This document shows, one piece after another, positions 50,293 through 60,800 of a DNA stretch of 64,000 bases. A program made the position numbers and the translations under genes. The notes below the pieces were generated by a model. The model saw nothing but the letters and a program-made list of their open reading frames with translations. It was not told where the DNA came from and made no database searches. Origin of the DNA: Acanthopleura granulata. Its lineage: Eukaryota; Mollusca; Polyplacophora; Chitonida; Chitonidae. The DNA lies in contig JABBOT010000002.1 in assembly GCA_016165875.1 (NCBI GenBank), forward strand, positions 27,666,265-27,730,264, in the 5' to 3' direction. Each line of letters starts with the position of its first letter. Positions within the stretch are counted from its first letter, which is position 1.

Positions 50293-50440
50293 AGAGAACT
50301 GCCACTGAATGGCATTTATAGCTTCTCAAAGAGAATCGCCACTGCATGGCGTTTATAGCTTCTCCAAGACAATCGCCACTGCACGGCATTTAGAGCTTCT
50401 CAAAGAGAATCGCCACTGCATAGCATCTAGAGCTTCTCAA
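50293..50440 (+). repeat. 37-bp tandem repeats ahead of the broken K4 copy, four copies
   Basis: These are the same units as at 42747-42857 with one extra copy (ATCGCCACTGCATAGCATCT). Confidence 0.9.
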
Positions 50441-50529
50441 AGCCTCTTAAAATTGTAAACAGCAGTCATTAGAAGCTTTAGCTGAAAATACTCATATTGA
50501 CATGTGTGTATTTTTCAGAGTGATTTGTA

Positions 50530-51440
50530 ATGTGGAATCCTCAAGATTTTGTCCCGCCATCATCCAAGCTGAAGCGCCTCGTGCAGGAAAACGGAGGGAC
50601 AAACTTAGCATTTCGTGGCATAACTCGCAAGAAGGAAAAATTCCTCAAAGACACCTTTACTACGTTGATAGAGTCGCAATGGCGTTGGAACTTGATCTTA
50701 TTTATCGGGGGCTTTGTTATCTCTTGGTATCTCTTTGCGGCTTATTACTACAGCGTGGAGTTGGCCATGAGCCGCAGCAGCAACTCCAGCACATCTGAAG
50801 CTTGTATCACCAACGTCAACTCCTTTACCTCCACCTTACTGTTTTCTATCGAGACACAGACCACGATTGGCTATGGATCCAGATTTGTTACCGAGTCTTG
50901 TCCTCTTGTCAATATTCCGACTCCGGTCATCTACCCGTAAAGTGTTACAATCTGAAAATGACTGGAGAAAGTGGGCATGAATTTCTTTTCATGGCATGGC
51001 CGACTGTTATTATACATAGGATAAATCAGCAGTGTCCCTTGTGGAGAATGTCCCGAGATGATTCCCTTCAGTTGAACTTTGAACTGCTTGTCATTTTAGA
51101 AGGCGTGGTCACAAACACTGGTTATCCATTCCGAAGCTGTATAGCATTCCTGCCTTGGGTTATATCATGGGGGCATAGATTTATCCCGCTAGGCTTTACT
51201 GAACACGAAGACTGCACCAATGTAGATTATGCACACTTTCACAAGACGCGTCCGGTTTAAACGCCTTGGTGCAGTGCGCATGACTCCCACGTCCGCCACG
51301 CTTATCAGATCAGGCGTGTTCCAGGTGTGACGTCAGTGTCAGCGTCTTTCGAAGTATCACGGGAGGTCGAAATTCGCCATGACGCTGCCGATACTTACCT
51401 TGGCTCACTCACGCTGATCACAGGCCGCGACTGGTTCTGA
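50530..51440 (+). pseudogene. Broken Kir gene, sister of K4
   Basis: The first 127 codons are nearly identical to K4 (M1, pore helix and GYG present). After CPLV the sequence jumps to AATATTCCGACTCC, a deletion of 235 bases relative to K4 (43328-43562). It removes M2 and the start of the cytoplasmic domain and shifts the frame, giving a stop at 50938-50940. The remaining C-terminal part is in another frame and has a second lesion, CCGGTTTAA for CCGGTTAAA, creating a stop at 51258-51260. It also carries missense changes at conserved positions (Asp to Val in LPWDISWG). The upstream acceptor and repeats remain. A transcript could still encode a 136-residue M1-pore fragment, but I regard it as a pseudogene. 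Confidence 0.93.
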
Positions 51441-54400
51441 CAAGCTAAATTCTACCACCTCACAGTGCTAATCTAACTGGCTTAGTCTTGAATGACACAA
51501 GTGGTGCTTTACCAATGGATGCCTTCTTGTTACATTATAGACACAAACAATCAACATGTTACCCTTTTCTGGGTGAATTCGTTCAATTAAAAATTTATTC
51601 ACAACAAGAATGAATGACTTTTTTGTCTCAAAGTATTGAACTATCTAAATATGATCAAGTAATTTATGTTCATTACTTCATATATTTACACGAATGAACT
51701 GCGAGTGCCCGTGCAAAATTGTGTTAAATCATTTATGTAGACGGTGTGGAATCCTCGGCTGCCATATAACACTGCCACATGCACAAGGTTCTCGCTGATT
51801 ACTTGAAAGTACTTGAATTTGTTCAAAACTTTTCAAGATCTTGGAAGTCCTTGAAAAAGAGTTCATCTTGGGAAAATTCTATCTTTAAAGTTAAATAATG
51901 CGCAACTCGTAAACTCCTTCCCGCCTTTAACAAAGGGTCCAAAGCTATGTATTCACTGATTTATTTCTTTCCCGGAAGAACGTCACACTGCCAGGTGCAG
52001 GCGTGCTTATAACAAACCTGGGTAGTAAACAAACACTGCAGTGGCACAGCGGGAAACAGTGTATTTTCACTGCGAGTTGGACCATTTTGTTTAGCCCGTC
52101 AGCCCAAAATTATATCCCTTAATCTCCATATAAGAGTTTGTACCAAAATTCAATAATCCGTGAAAGTGTTGGAATAAATATAGGAAATTACAATAGGTCC
52201 TTGGACAATATTTTCTTTCACAGTAGGCTGGGAACCCGGTTGATAACATTAACTCTAATAGCTAAACCGTTTGTCAGTATGCTGAGGCATGCGTCTGAAG
52301 AAGAAAACGAAAATGTTTTGGTGCTGATTTAATCAGGGTATTTGTAAGTTTTGACGCTTATCACGAGACGAGCTTACATCCCTAATCATTCACAATTATA
52401 CAATTTGTATTTTGCACAAATACCAGGAATATCCCCTTACTTGAACAATATGTGAAGGAAATTCGTTCCAAGTCATTACTGAATAGGGCTCTACATGTAT
52501 TATATGTGAACAATGGTGTTTCATACAGGTATGGTGAAACTTAGGTTCGATCTTGAAAGCGCGAAAGAGACACACGTGGATACCGTGTTCCTCTTTTAGA
52601 AACATAACGCCATGCTCGGCAATTTAGAAGATTTAACATCTTACTACGTGTAGTATATTCAACGAAGTTAAATCTTAAAACAGCTTACCGTAGTTTTCAA
52701 AACTAATGAGAATGAAACAGTGGCTAACAGCTGTGTTTTATTTCATAATATGCATGGGCACATGTATCATCTTCAATGCACTGTCTATCCAGCATATATA
52801 CTTGTGAGTTAATACACTCACTCATTCCTGAGCTATATATATGTTTTATTGTACGCACTTATACATAAAGGCTGTGCACCGATGCATATATGGCCCATGC
52901 GCGCACTTCCTCCTTGGTGGCCAGTGTGTGCAAAGGCCAAACAAGCTTGTTGGTCCTTTAGCTAAGTAGGGTGTCACACCTTCACTGCGCATTCGAAATC
53001 GCAAATGGTCCAGGTAAGCAGGAAAAAAATGGTCGACATATAAATGATTCTGTTAAACCCAAGCAATTAAATCTTTTTTCTCCTGACAACCACATTGCAC
53101 ACCTCAGAGTGCATGGTTCAGCTTTCTGGGCGATCTGGAAGATTCATTCACCCCTGTTTGTCCATTTACATAAAATACTACCGTTGATGATATGGAAAAC
53201 TGCACATGAAATATCAAAAGTGTTATAAAACTGAACTGCCTTTTATGGTCGATGTTGTTACGTGCTAGTGCAGTACAATGAATCAGGGGACTCTCACCAA
53301 TGTGAGTTTAAGTCCAGCTCAGGCCAGCTTCCCCTCCGGTCTTACATTAGAAGGTACGCCACTAACCTGCGAATGGTTGTAATTTCCCCGGGTTCTTTCC
53401 CCGGGTTTTCTCCCACCATGTAAGGCTGGCCGTCATCGTACAAGTGAAATACCCTAGCATGGGGCGTAAAACACCAATCAATATCAATAAATAAACAAAT
53501 AAATATATGAAAATAAAATAAAAAATAAATAAATACATAAGAAACTAAATTATCTGAAACCTCTATCGTTGGCTTATATTTTAACTTAATGAAATGACAC
53601 TCAACTACATATATACTTAAAACGATGAGATATAAATATTGGAAGTAATGCAAACCTATATTTTCACTTATACAACCATGCTACATTATATTTAGATTGA
53701 GAGTGTATATGTATTATTCAAGTATATATGGATACAATCACCGACAAGCAATAAAATGATATTGTTCCTAACTAGGAATGTTAAACCATTATACAGTGGA
53801 AAGAGTTTGGGTTCACTCCATATATGTAGCTTGAACAATTACAGATCTTAATTTACCAGGCTACTTAATTCCATTACAGATTATGGGCAGCAGGAATAAA
53901 ACGTGTGATACGTATAAACGTCGAAGTATCCTCTTTACAATAGAAATTATGTACAACAAGCAGTATACATATTTACGTATTATATTTTATATATAAACTT
54001 TATATTTGCATATATTTTTTACATATTGTTCTGTTCAGGCAAACAAATCACATGCTGAATTTAAAATAAAGAGTGTATGGATATACCGGTGAATATACAT
54101 TACGTCTAAAGTCCGCCTCATTGATGACGAAACTGGTTATATATTATTATTCACCATTCACTCATCCACTTTATACGCATGCGTGTGTTATACCATTGAT
54201 CTTTTGTTAGGCGTACGGCACGGTTTTAAAAAATATTACTTAAATGAACAGTTTATATCTTAGCGGTTGTTATTAGTGTTAATCAGTGTTGCCTGAACTC
54301 ATGCAATTGCAACCAAATCTGTCAACTCTTGTCCAAGACCAAAGTATCAGTCAATCTCATCCAAATGTTCATTTTCAAGTAACCGTTTTTCATCGTTATA

Positions 54401-54953
54401 CAAACAATACATCTGATTGCAATCAAAACCAGGCAATTGCAATAAAATCTTAGGAAAATTTACGCTGTCAAAACTGTCTTTGCATTAAATAAGAAAGAGT
54501 CATTTGACAGGAAAGCTGTATATGTAAGAGTTCAGGTAAGACTTGAGATGCTGTTAAATGACATTCGGTACTTTTCATCCATATCCTAAATGGGCTCTGT
54601 ACAGTACACGTATCTGTGATACGTAACAACCCGAAGTCTATGTATTATATCGCACACATATATCTGTATAAAACTACATCATTATACAAACTGATCCATA
54701 TATAATATATATGTAGAAAACACGCCAAACCACGGCTAAACGCTTTTGGACACCGATTCAACTGCACAGTTTTTCGGAATACACAATCCATGGAATGTTC
54801 ATGAGGCCACGCTCCTATAGCTGAACAGCTGTATATAGCGAAGGACAAAGAATTGTTGGAAAGTATATAATATGGTGCTTTGTGTTGAAAATAAGGGCAC
54901 GAAGCCTGCAAGCATGTGGAATGCATTGAGACATAAAAGTTCGCACAAATCGG
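51441..54953. other. Convergent spacer in unit B
   Basis: This is non-coding counterpart of 44093-47777. It includes the SINE at 53240-53512. No additional exon for the NRRLW gene can be identified by conservation of frame between the two units. Confidence 0.5.
53240..53512 (+). mobile_element. SINE copy, unit B
   Basis: This is the duplicate of the 46085-46350 SINE, with the same body blocks and the tail CATCGTACAAGTGAAATACC. Confidence 0.75.
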
Positions 54954-56051
54954 TTACTCACCAACAATTTTTATGTCTTCACCGTCAAACAGAATGATAT
55001 CTCTCAAACTTAAGTTAATTTTACTGTTGTTCTCGCGGAATTTAACTTTGTATTCTTCTACATCTGTTTTAATCACAGCCGGTATCCTGATAGAAGAGCG
55101 GTGTTTTCTAGCCAGGCGATAGGCCCACAGACGACGATTTCCATCTACCACTCTGTCTTCTTCGAACACCCTGTACACTATGATCGGAGGGATGTTTGTC
55201 TGCTCTCCTATCGGACTGCTCAGCAGCGACCGAGCTATACTCCTCAGCGAGACGCCCGTGTGGACGCCCGAGAATGTGGACGGAATAGATTTCTTTGTGT
55301 ACTTGACGTTGTTTGGATCCAAGTGTGTTTCAGAGGTTGTCTGTCCCAACTGCAGCCCCCTGAAACTCACAGGAGTCCTGTTGTGGAACGGGCTTGTTGT
55401 GCCAGCAATTTTTTGGAAAGGGTATGTTGTCGGAGCGATCCCGCTGTCGGAAGGGTTTGATATCAGATCAGTCCTGCCCCTGTAAGGGGTTGTTGTCTCG
55501 TATCTTGTCCTGAAGCCGGAGCCTGCTTGAGGTGTGGGTTTGCTGTTAATTAGTCCCAGAGCGTTATCCCTCTTCCTGTACCACAATCCACCGGGACTTC
55601 CCCGCACACGGATGCTTATACCTTCGTTGTAGGTTGTGAATTTGATGTTTGGAATAATCCAGTATGAACGCAAAATGACGGGAATATCACGACAGCCTCC
55701 CAGACGCTCGTACTGCTTAAACACCCATAAACGGCGGTTGTCAGCACTAAAGTATTTCCCATTCCGCTCACAGACTGTTATCGTTGGTATACTCTCCACT
55801 GTTGTTTTACCTTCACATAATTTGTCTAAAGTCTCTCCAATCTTTACGCATCGGTGATTACTTCTCCTATCAAAAACATTGTTGATGGAGTCTTGTACGT
55901 AGCGAATATCAGATGGTCTCAGACGCATCATTTTTGTGACTGCCTGAAACAAAACGATTACCTCACAACTTATAGCTGCTTGCCAGGCTGCTTCCCAGAA
56001 ATATCTCGCACGGGTATTTCCATTTATATCGAAAGTGAAAGTAGGACACAT
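54954..56051 (-). CDS. Double NRRLW domain protein (ParB/sulfiredoxin-like fold candidate), intact copy B
   Basis: This is a 365-residue frame. The protein is an internal duplication. Domain 1 (about 45-128) runs IRYVQDSINNVF ... IGETLDKL ... SIPTITV ... SADNRRLWVFKQYE ... IPVIL; domain 2 (about 248-328) runs VKYTKKSIPSTF ... SLRSIARSL ... IPPIIVY ... VVDGNRRLWAYRLA ... IPAVI. The motif GNRRLW or DNRRLW after a beta-strand resembles the ParB box GERR and sulfiredoxin GGCHR, so I infer that fold; function is unknown. The linker (170-245) is low-complexity with 11-residue repeats. The end KIVGE-stop overlaps a strong donor (GTTG|GTGAGTAA), so another exon may follow. A TTTTGTTTCAG acceptor-like site near residue 37 may mark the true exon start. 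No signal peptide or membrane segment is seen, so a cytosolic or nuclear protein is likely. Confidence 0.75.
   Translation of the reverse strand: MCPTFTFDINGNTRARYFWEAAWQAAISCEVIVLFQAVTKMMRLRPSDIRYVQDSINNVFDRRSNHRCVKIGETLDKLCEGKTTVESIPTITVCERNGKYFSADNRRLWVFKQYERLGGCRDIPVILRSYWIIPNIKFTTYNEGISIRVRGSPGGLWYRKRDNALGLINSKPTPQAGSGFRTRYETTTPYRGRTDLISNPSDSGIAPTTYPFQKIAGTTSPFHNRTPVSFRGLQLGQTTSETHLDPNNVKYTKKSIPSTFSGVHTGVSLRSIARSLLSSPIGEQTNIPPIIVYRVFEEDRVVDGNRRLWAYRLARKHRSSIRIPAVIKTDVEEYKVKFRENNSKINLSLRDIILFDGEDIKIVGE
55389..55484 (-). repeat. 33-bp coding repeats in copy B linker, about three units
   Basis: This is the short counterpart of 48318-48644, with three units, one slightly shortened. Confidence 0.8.
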
Positions 56052-56815
56052 CTACGCAAATTCAAAAGATAGGCCTATCTGTGGCGTTCATACTGATCAG
56101 CTACAATTGCATGCAAAATTGTCACAGCAGGGACCTACACATATGTGCCCAGTTCAGGTGAACGATGTCTATAAACAGCCTGCAGCCTCCAAATACACGT
56201 CTATTATACTGATTTAGAAGTGCACGCGTTCCTCTGCAGAATGGAACAAAAATGTCTGTGTTTCAATCTACATGACTTTAACGTCGTCCCACCATATCTT
56301 CCAATCAAACATTGGGTTCAAACATTGGTGTTTTACGCCGTACTCAAGCATATTTCAATTACACCGCAGCAGGCAGCATTATGGTGGGATGAAACGGGCA
56401 GAGCCCGGGGAAATCCAAAAGTTATTAGACCAGGCTGTTTGTTTATGGTGGTTGAAATATATTACATGTTTTGCATTTGAGCAAACGGTTTTTATATACT
56501 AAAATACGGCTGTCCGCAGTCGCCAAATGAGAGTTTGCTACATGCAGTGGTAATCGAGGTCGACAAAATGGAATTTGGGGTCAAATTTATCCCCGACCTT
56601 GACATCGATACTGAACTCTTTGGGTTTGACCTTGAATCACATTCAAGGGCACAATACTATAGAGGTTGCTAAAAGAGGTTTTTCCACCTATGGTCTTGCC
56701 ATAGACGTGTTATGAATCGGAATTAGATTTATTTATCTGATTGAATGATTATATGTCACGAGAGCGATAATAAAGCTATATAACATAATAATACTACAAT
56801 GAATAAAGTATGAAG
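56052..56815. other. Upstream DNA of NRRLW copy B
   Basis: This is the counterpart of 49212-49970, with the same minus-strand SINE fragment (about 56325-56430). An in-frame TAG lies immediately before the NRRLW ATG, so either translation starts there or an exon starts after that AG. Confidence 0.55.
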
Positions 56816-57001
56816 TATGGTGGTTGACTATATTACATTTGATCAGAATTGCTGAAACACTCTGTGTCTTTAACTGTGAAAGGCAGAGTCTAGAATAACT
56901 TTGATTTATCACTTGAGTCCATAAAAACACCATATCTCTTCGTGTGTTACGTATTGAAGTTCCCCAATGTTTATTTGAGGTATAAGGAACTCGAGTCGTT
57001 A
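56816..57001 (+). repeat. Truncated third copy of the duplicated unit
   Basis: TGGTTGACTATATTACATTT through GGTATAAGGAACTCGAGTCG repeats the first 185 bases of units A and B, then stops. The next bases belong to the copy of the K3 upstream region, so this is a duplication breakpoint. Confidence 0.9.
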
Positions 57002-57005
57002 AATT

Positions 57006-57720
57006 CAGCCGATTGGTGCTGACATGAATAACAACCAGTTATCACAGTCACAGTAGAAATGAAAATATTCAAAAAAATAATGCATTTTTAGTAGTTATAC
57101 GAATGCGTCGTTCAGAAAACTGAATAAAACCAGCTTCCATACCTAACATAAGCATATTATGTGTAAAACAGGTTTATTTGGTGAAGAGATATAACAGAGC
57201 AGAAGAGTTATTTTCTTGGTTGTTTAAAATGTCCCTGAATTCAGCGTCAAAAATGTCATAGTTAAGCTGACCTTTCCCTTGAAAACTACAATTATAGATG
57301 TTGTAAACACAAGGGCAGCACTGTTACATCATCGTTGGACAAAACGATGTTCGGGAGCATATCTAGACCACGTCACTGCAGGATGTGTCCAGCGGAAAAA
57401 ACTAAGTCAGTGAGCCTGTCAAAAAGGTTAAAGGCCATCTGTTTAAATCCTAGTTTTGCACGTTTTACTGTGCTCATGTACACACTCAGTTTATTGGAGT
57501 TCATGGCGTAGTACGTAGCAGACGCAAATGTCTGGAGGCGTACTCTCCGAGTTGATAGGTCTACCCGCAATTAGGACAAGTTTAAGTCGACTCTCAGAAA
57601 TGTGGTAATGGAGTATAGAGTTGGGATAAACAGGAGAATTAACAGAGTTGAGCAGTGACACTTACACTCAGCTAACAGGCTGACTAAATGAGGACAGACT
57701 CCGTGTGAAGCAGAGCGAAG
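57006..57720 (+). repeat. Second copy of the K3 upstream region
   Basis: It matches 34023-34745 nearly throughout. It ends at the 14-mer GAAGCAGAGCGAAG (57707-57720), where the retrotransposon begins, and resumes at 63589. Confidence 0.88.
57707..57720. repeat. Target-site duplication, left copy
   Basis: GAAGCAGAGCGAAG is identical to the unoccupied site at 34732-34745. The next base starts the poly(G), which is poly(C) in element sense. Confidence 0.9.
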
Positions 57721-57874
57721 GGGGGGGGGGGGGATTTAGTTTGTATTGGCGTTTTCCGTCCCACTGGGGCGATGCACGCCAGACGGGGTTTGAGGTTGTT
57801 AGCATTCGGTAAGTTATGTTGGTCAGTTAACCAAACAAAAAAAAAAAAAACAAAAAAAATTTATGGTGAGGTGT

Positions 57875-60800
57875 CTAGAATCTATGACATCTAGTTAGGA
57901 AATTAGCCACAGCCTGGAATATCTTATTTTGCTGTTTCGTAGGGCTCAATACAGTAACTTCGTTAAAGCGGCGGATGCCCAGGAGGCGTAGTTCTGCGTA
58001 CATAGTATGACGGGGGTATGTATGCCGTAGACATCGAAACATAAGGTGGGGAATACTATCCTCCACGAAACATTCCTCGCAGAGTCCTGTATCATGGAGA
58101 CCAAATCTGTTCAAGTATAGATTGGTGGGTAGGTGACCAGAGAGGAGTCGAAATACTAGTATTTCGTCTTGACGACACCTAAGCGATAGGTCATAGCGAC
58201 AGGTAACTAGTGAATTGTGTTCATGGAAAAATCTCCCTTTGTCGGAGTTATCCCCTTCGTTCTGCCACATGTCTATGAACTTTTGCTTTACTGAATTTAT
58301 TGCTTCTTTCAGCGATAGAGGAACAGTGAGCGTTATGTCAGGCAACATAAGAGCTTGTTTAGCCAATTGATCGGCCTGTTCATTACCAGGAATACCGATA
58401 TGAGCCGGCACCCAATCAAACGATATAGAGACGCCACGGTAGTCAAGGGTGGTGCATAGGTAGAGTATTTCATGTATGAGTTTAGAGGACTTGTTCCACG
58501 CAAAATTCAGCAGAGCCTGTAGAGAAGAGAGAGAGTCTGTAAAAATAACAGCCCGTATAGGCCTAAGTTCCATCAGAAACTGGAGGGCACAGATAATTGC
58601 AGTGAGTTCAGCAGTGAGCACGGCTAAAGAGTCAGACAGCCTAAAGGACTTGGTATATTTAATTTCTGGCACGGAGAATGACGCTCCCACTACATTGGTG
58701 TTAGGACACTTAGACGCGTCAGTGTAAACTTTCACGTACTCTGACCAGTTAGACTGGATATGGTCTTTAGCGTATAATAAGGAAATAGTAGAGTTATCAG
58801 ACTTGCTAGTTTTAGAATGAAGGTCAGTAGAGATATATGGGGAAATCAAGTTCCATGGTGGGAAGTCTGGTACAGAGGAGGGCTGTATGTTTAAATCCGC
58901 AGATTGAATAAGAGCGGCTGTTTGGCTGGATCTCTGCTTGAATGACAACGCTGTATTAGGCCGACTGTCATACAAGCCGTCATAGTAGGAAGGTGCGAGG
59001 ATAGCAGAGGCAGAGTTGTTCCTATCCGCCCTAAGTCTAAAAGAGAACTCCACAGTGCGCAGCCGTCTGCGGATGTGCAGGGGCCATTCTTGGCAGAACA
59101 CCTGCATAGCATTGAGTGGCGTCGTTCGCATTGCCCCTGTCCAGATTCGCAGCGCCGCACACTGAATGGCGTCAAGCCTAGACTTAAGACTGGCACAGGC
59201 CGAGTCGTAGGCCTCACAACAGTAATCTAGCCTTGAACGGATGAGGGAACGGTACAGTAACAGCAGGCAGTGTCTGTCAGCACCCCATTCTCGCCCAGAG
59301 ACACACCTCATCAGATTGATGGCCTTCTTACATTTAGTCAATGTGTAATCAATATGCTTAGACCAAGTAAGCCGTGCGTCAAGTACTACCCCGAGATATC
59401 TGAAAGAGGAGGAAAGTGTGACTGGGAAATTATTTAAGGTAATCTCAACATCCTTTATGGCCGTCCTGGTAAATATAACTGCTTCTGTTTTTGCAGACGA
59501 GAACTTAAACCCCCATTTTAGGCTCCACTCGACAATATCATCCAAACCCTGTTGGATATATTTGGTACATAACTTGAGGTTTCTCGAAATGCACCACATG
59601 GCTTTGTCATCGGCAAATAAAGTACATTTAAGTTTAGATGACAGGACACCGGGTAGGTCATTGATAGCAATATTAAATAGAGTTGGGGACAAGACACTGC
59701 CCTGGGGCACTCCGTTCTCAATGGGCACTGGTCTGGAGTAGACCCGGCCAACTCTGACCTTGATGGAACGGTCAGTGAGAAAATCCCTAACCCATCCTAA
59801 CATTCTTCCCGCAATACCCATGCCTTCCATTTTAATTAATACTCCCGTACGCCACACCATGTCATACGCCTTCTCTATGTCTAAAAATACTGCGAATAGA
59901 TATTCTTTATTACACAAGGAGTTTCGAATATTGTTCTCCAGGGTAATGACGTGATCAGCAGTGCATCGCCTGTTTCTAAAACCGCTCTGGACAGGGCTAA
60001 GAATGTTATGTTTATTCAAATACCACACCAGTCGGCTATTTATCATCTTCTCCATCACTTTGCACAGAGTAGTAGTGAGGGCAATAGGTCTGTATGACGA
60101 GGGAACAGAGGGGTCTTTACCAGGCTTGGGTATAGGGACTACAATGGCCTGTTTCCACTGGAAAGGAAGTTTCATATTAGCCCATATGGTATTGTATAAG
60201 AGAAGCAGAAGTACGATACATTGCTCCGGTAGATTACGTAACATTGAATACGTAATGGCGTCTTCTCCTGGGGAAGATTCCGAAGATGTTGAAATGGCCT
60301 GCTTTAATTCTAAGAGAGAGAAATCATCATTAATTGGCGTATCCTCGGGCATAATGTTAGTAAAGGGGTGTAGTTCTTCAGTGTCTTCTTTGTGAGGAAT
60401 GAAGTCTGGTGGGTAGTTGCAGGAGTTAGAGACAAATGAAAAACTATCAGCTAATACATTACTTTTATCAGCATTAGTGACATAACTGACATCATTTTGA
60501 ACAATAGTTGGAGAAGAGACGAATCTACTTTTCCCAGTTATGGATTTGATCTGGGCCCATACTGATTTCAAAGGCGTGTGCTCTTTCAAATTAGAACAAA
60601 ATTGACGCCAGTGTTCTCTTTGGCTGCGCTTGATTGTACGCTGCGCCTCGGCCTTAGCACTCTTATATAGGATGATGTCTTCGTAAAGCCTTGTTCTACG
60701 CGCACGGTTTTTAAGACGCTTTCGTTCCTTGATAGCTCTAGAGCAATCTTCATTCCACCAAGGGACGGGCATTTTGGGGGAAGTTCCTCCTACTGTCTTG

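Larger units (their letters stand above)
49971..56815 (+). repeat. Segmental duplication unit B (about 6.8 kb)
   Basis: The unit starts TGGTGGTTGACTATTTTACA and is collinear with unit A. It carries a broken Kir (+) and an intact NRRLW gene (-). Relative to A it has a 235-bp deletion in the Kir gene, lacks the palindromic insertion and the repeat expansion, and has one more upstream 37-bp repeat. Confidence 0.93.

Noticed and set aside
45226..52605. WNELPSHI-like peptide in minus-strand frames of both units, recalling the end of some LINE ORFs
   Set aside because: Only this short motif matches, the frames differ between units, and no RT sequence lies upstream.
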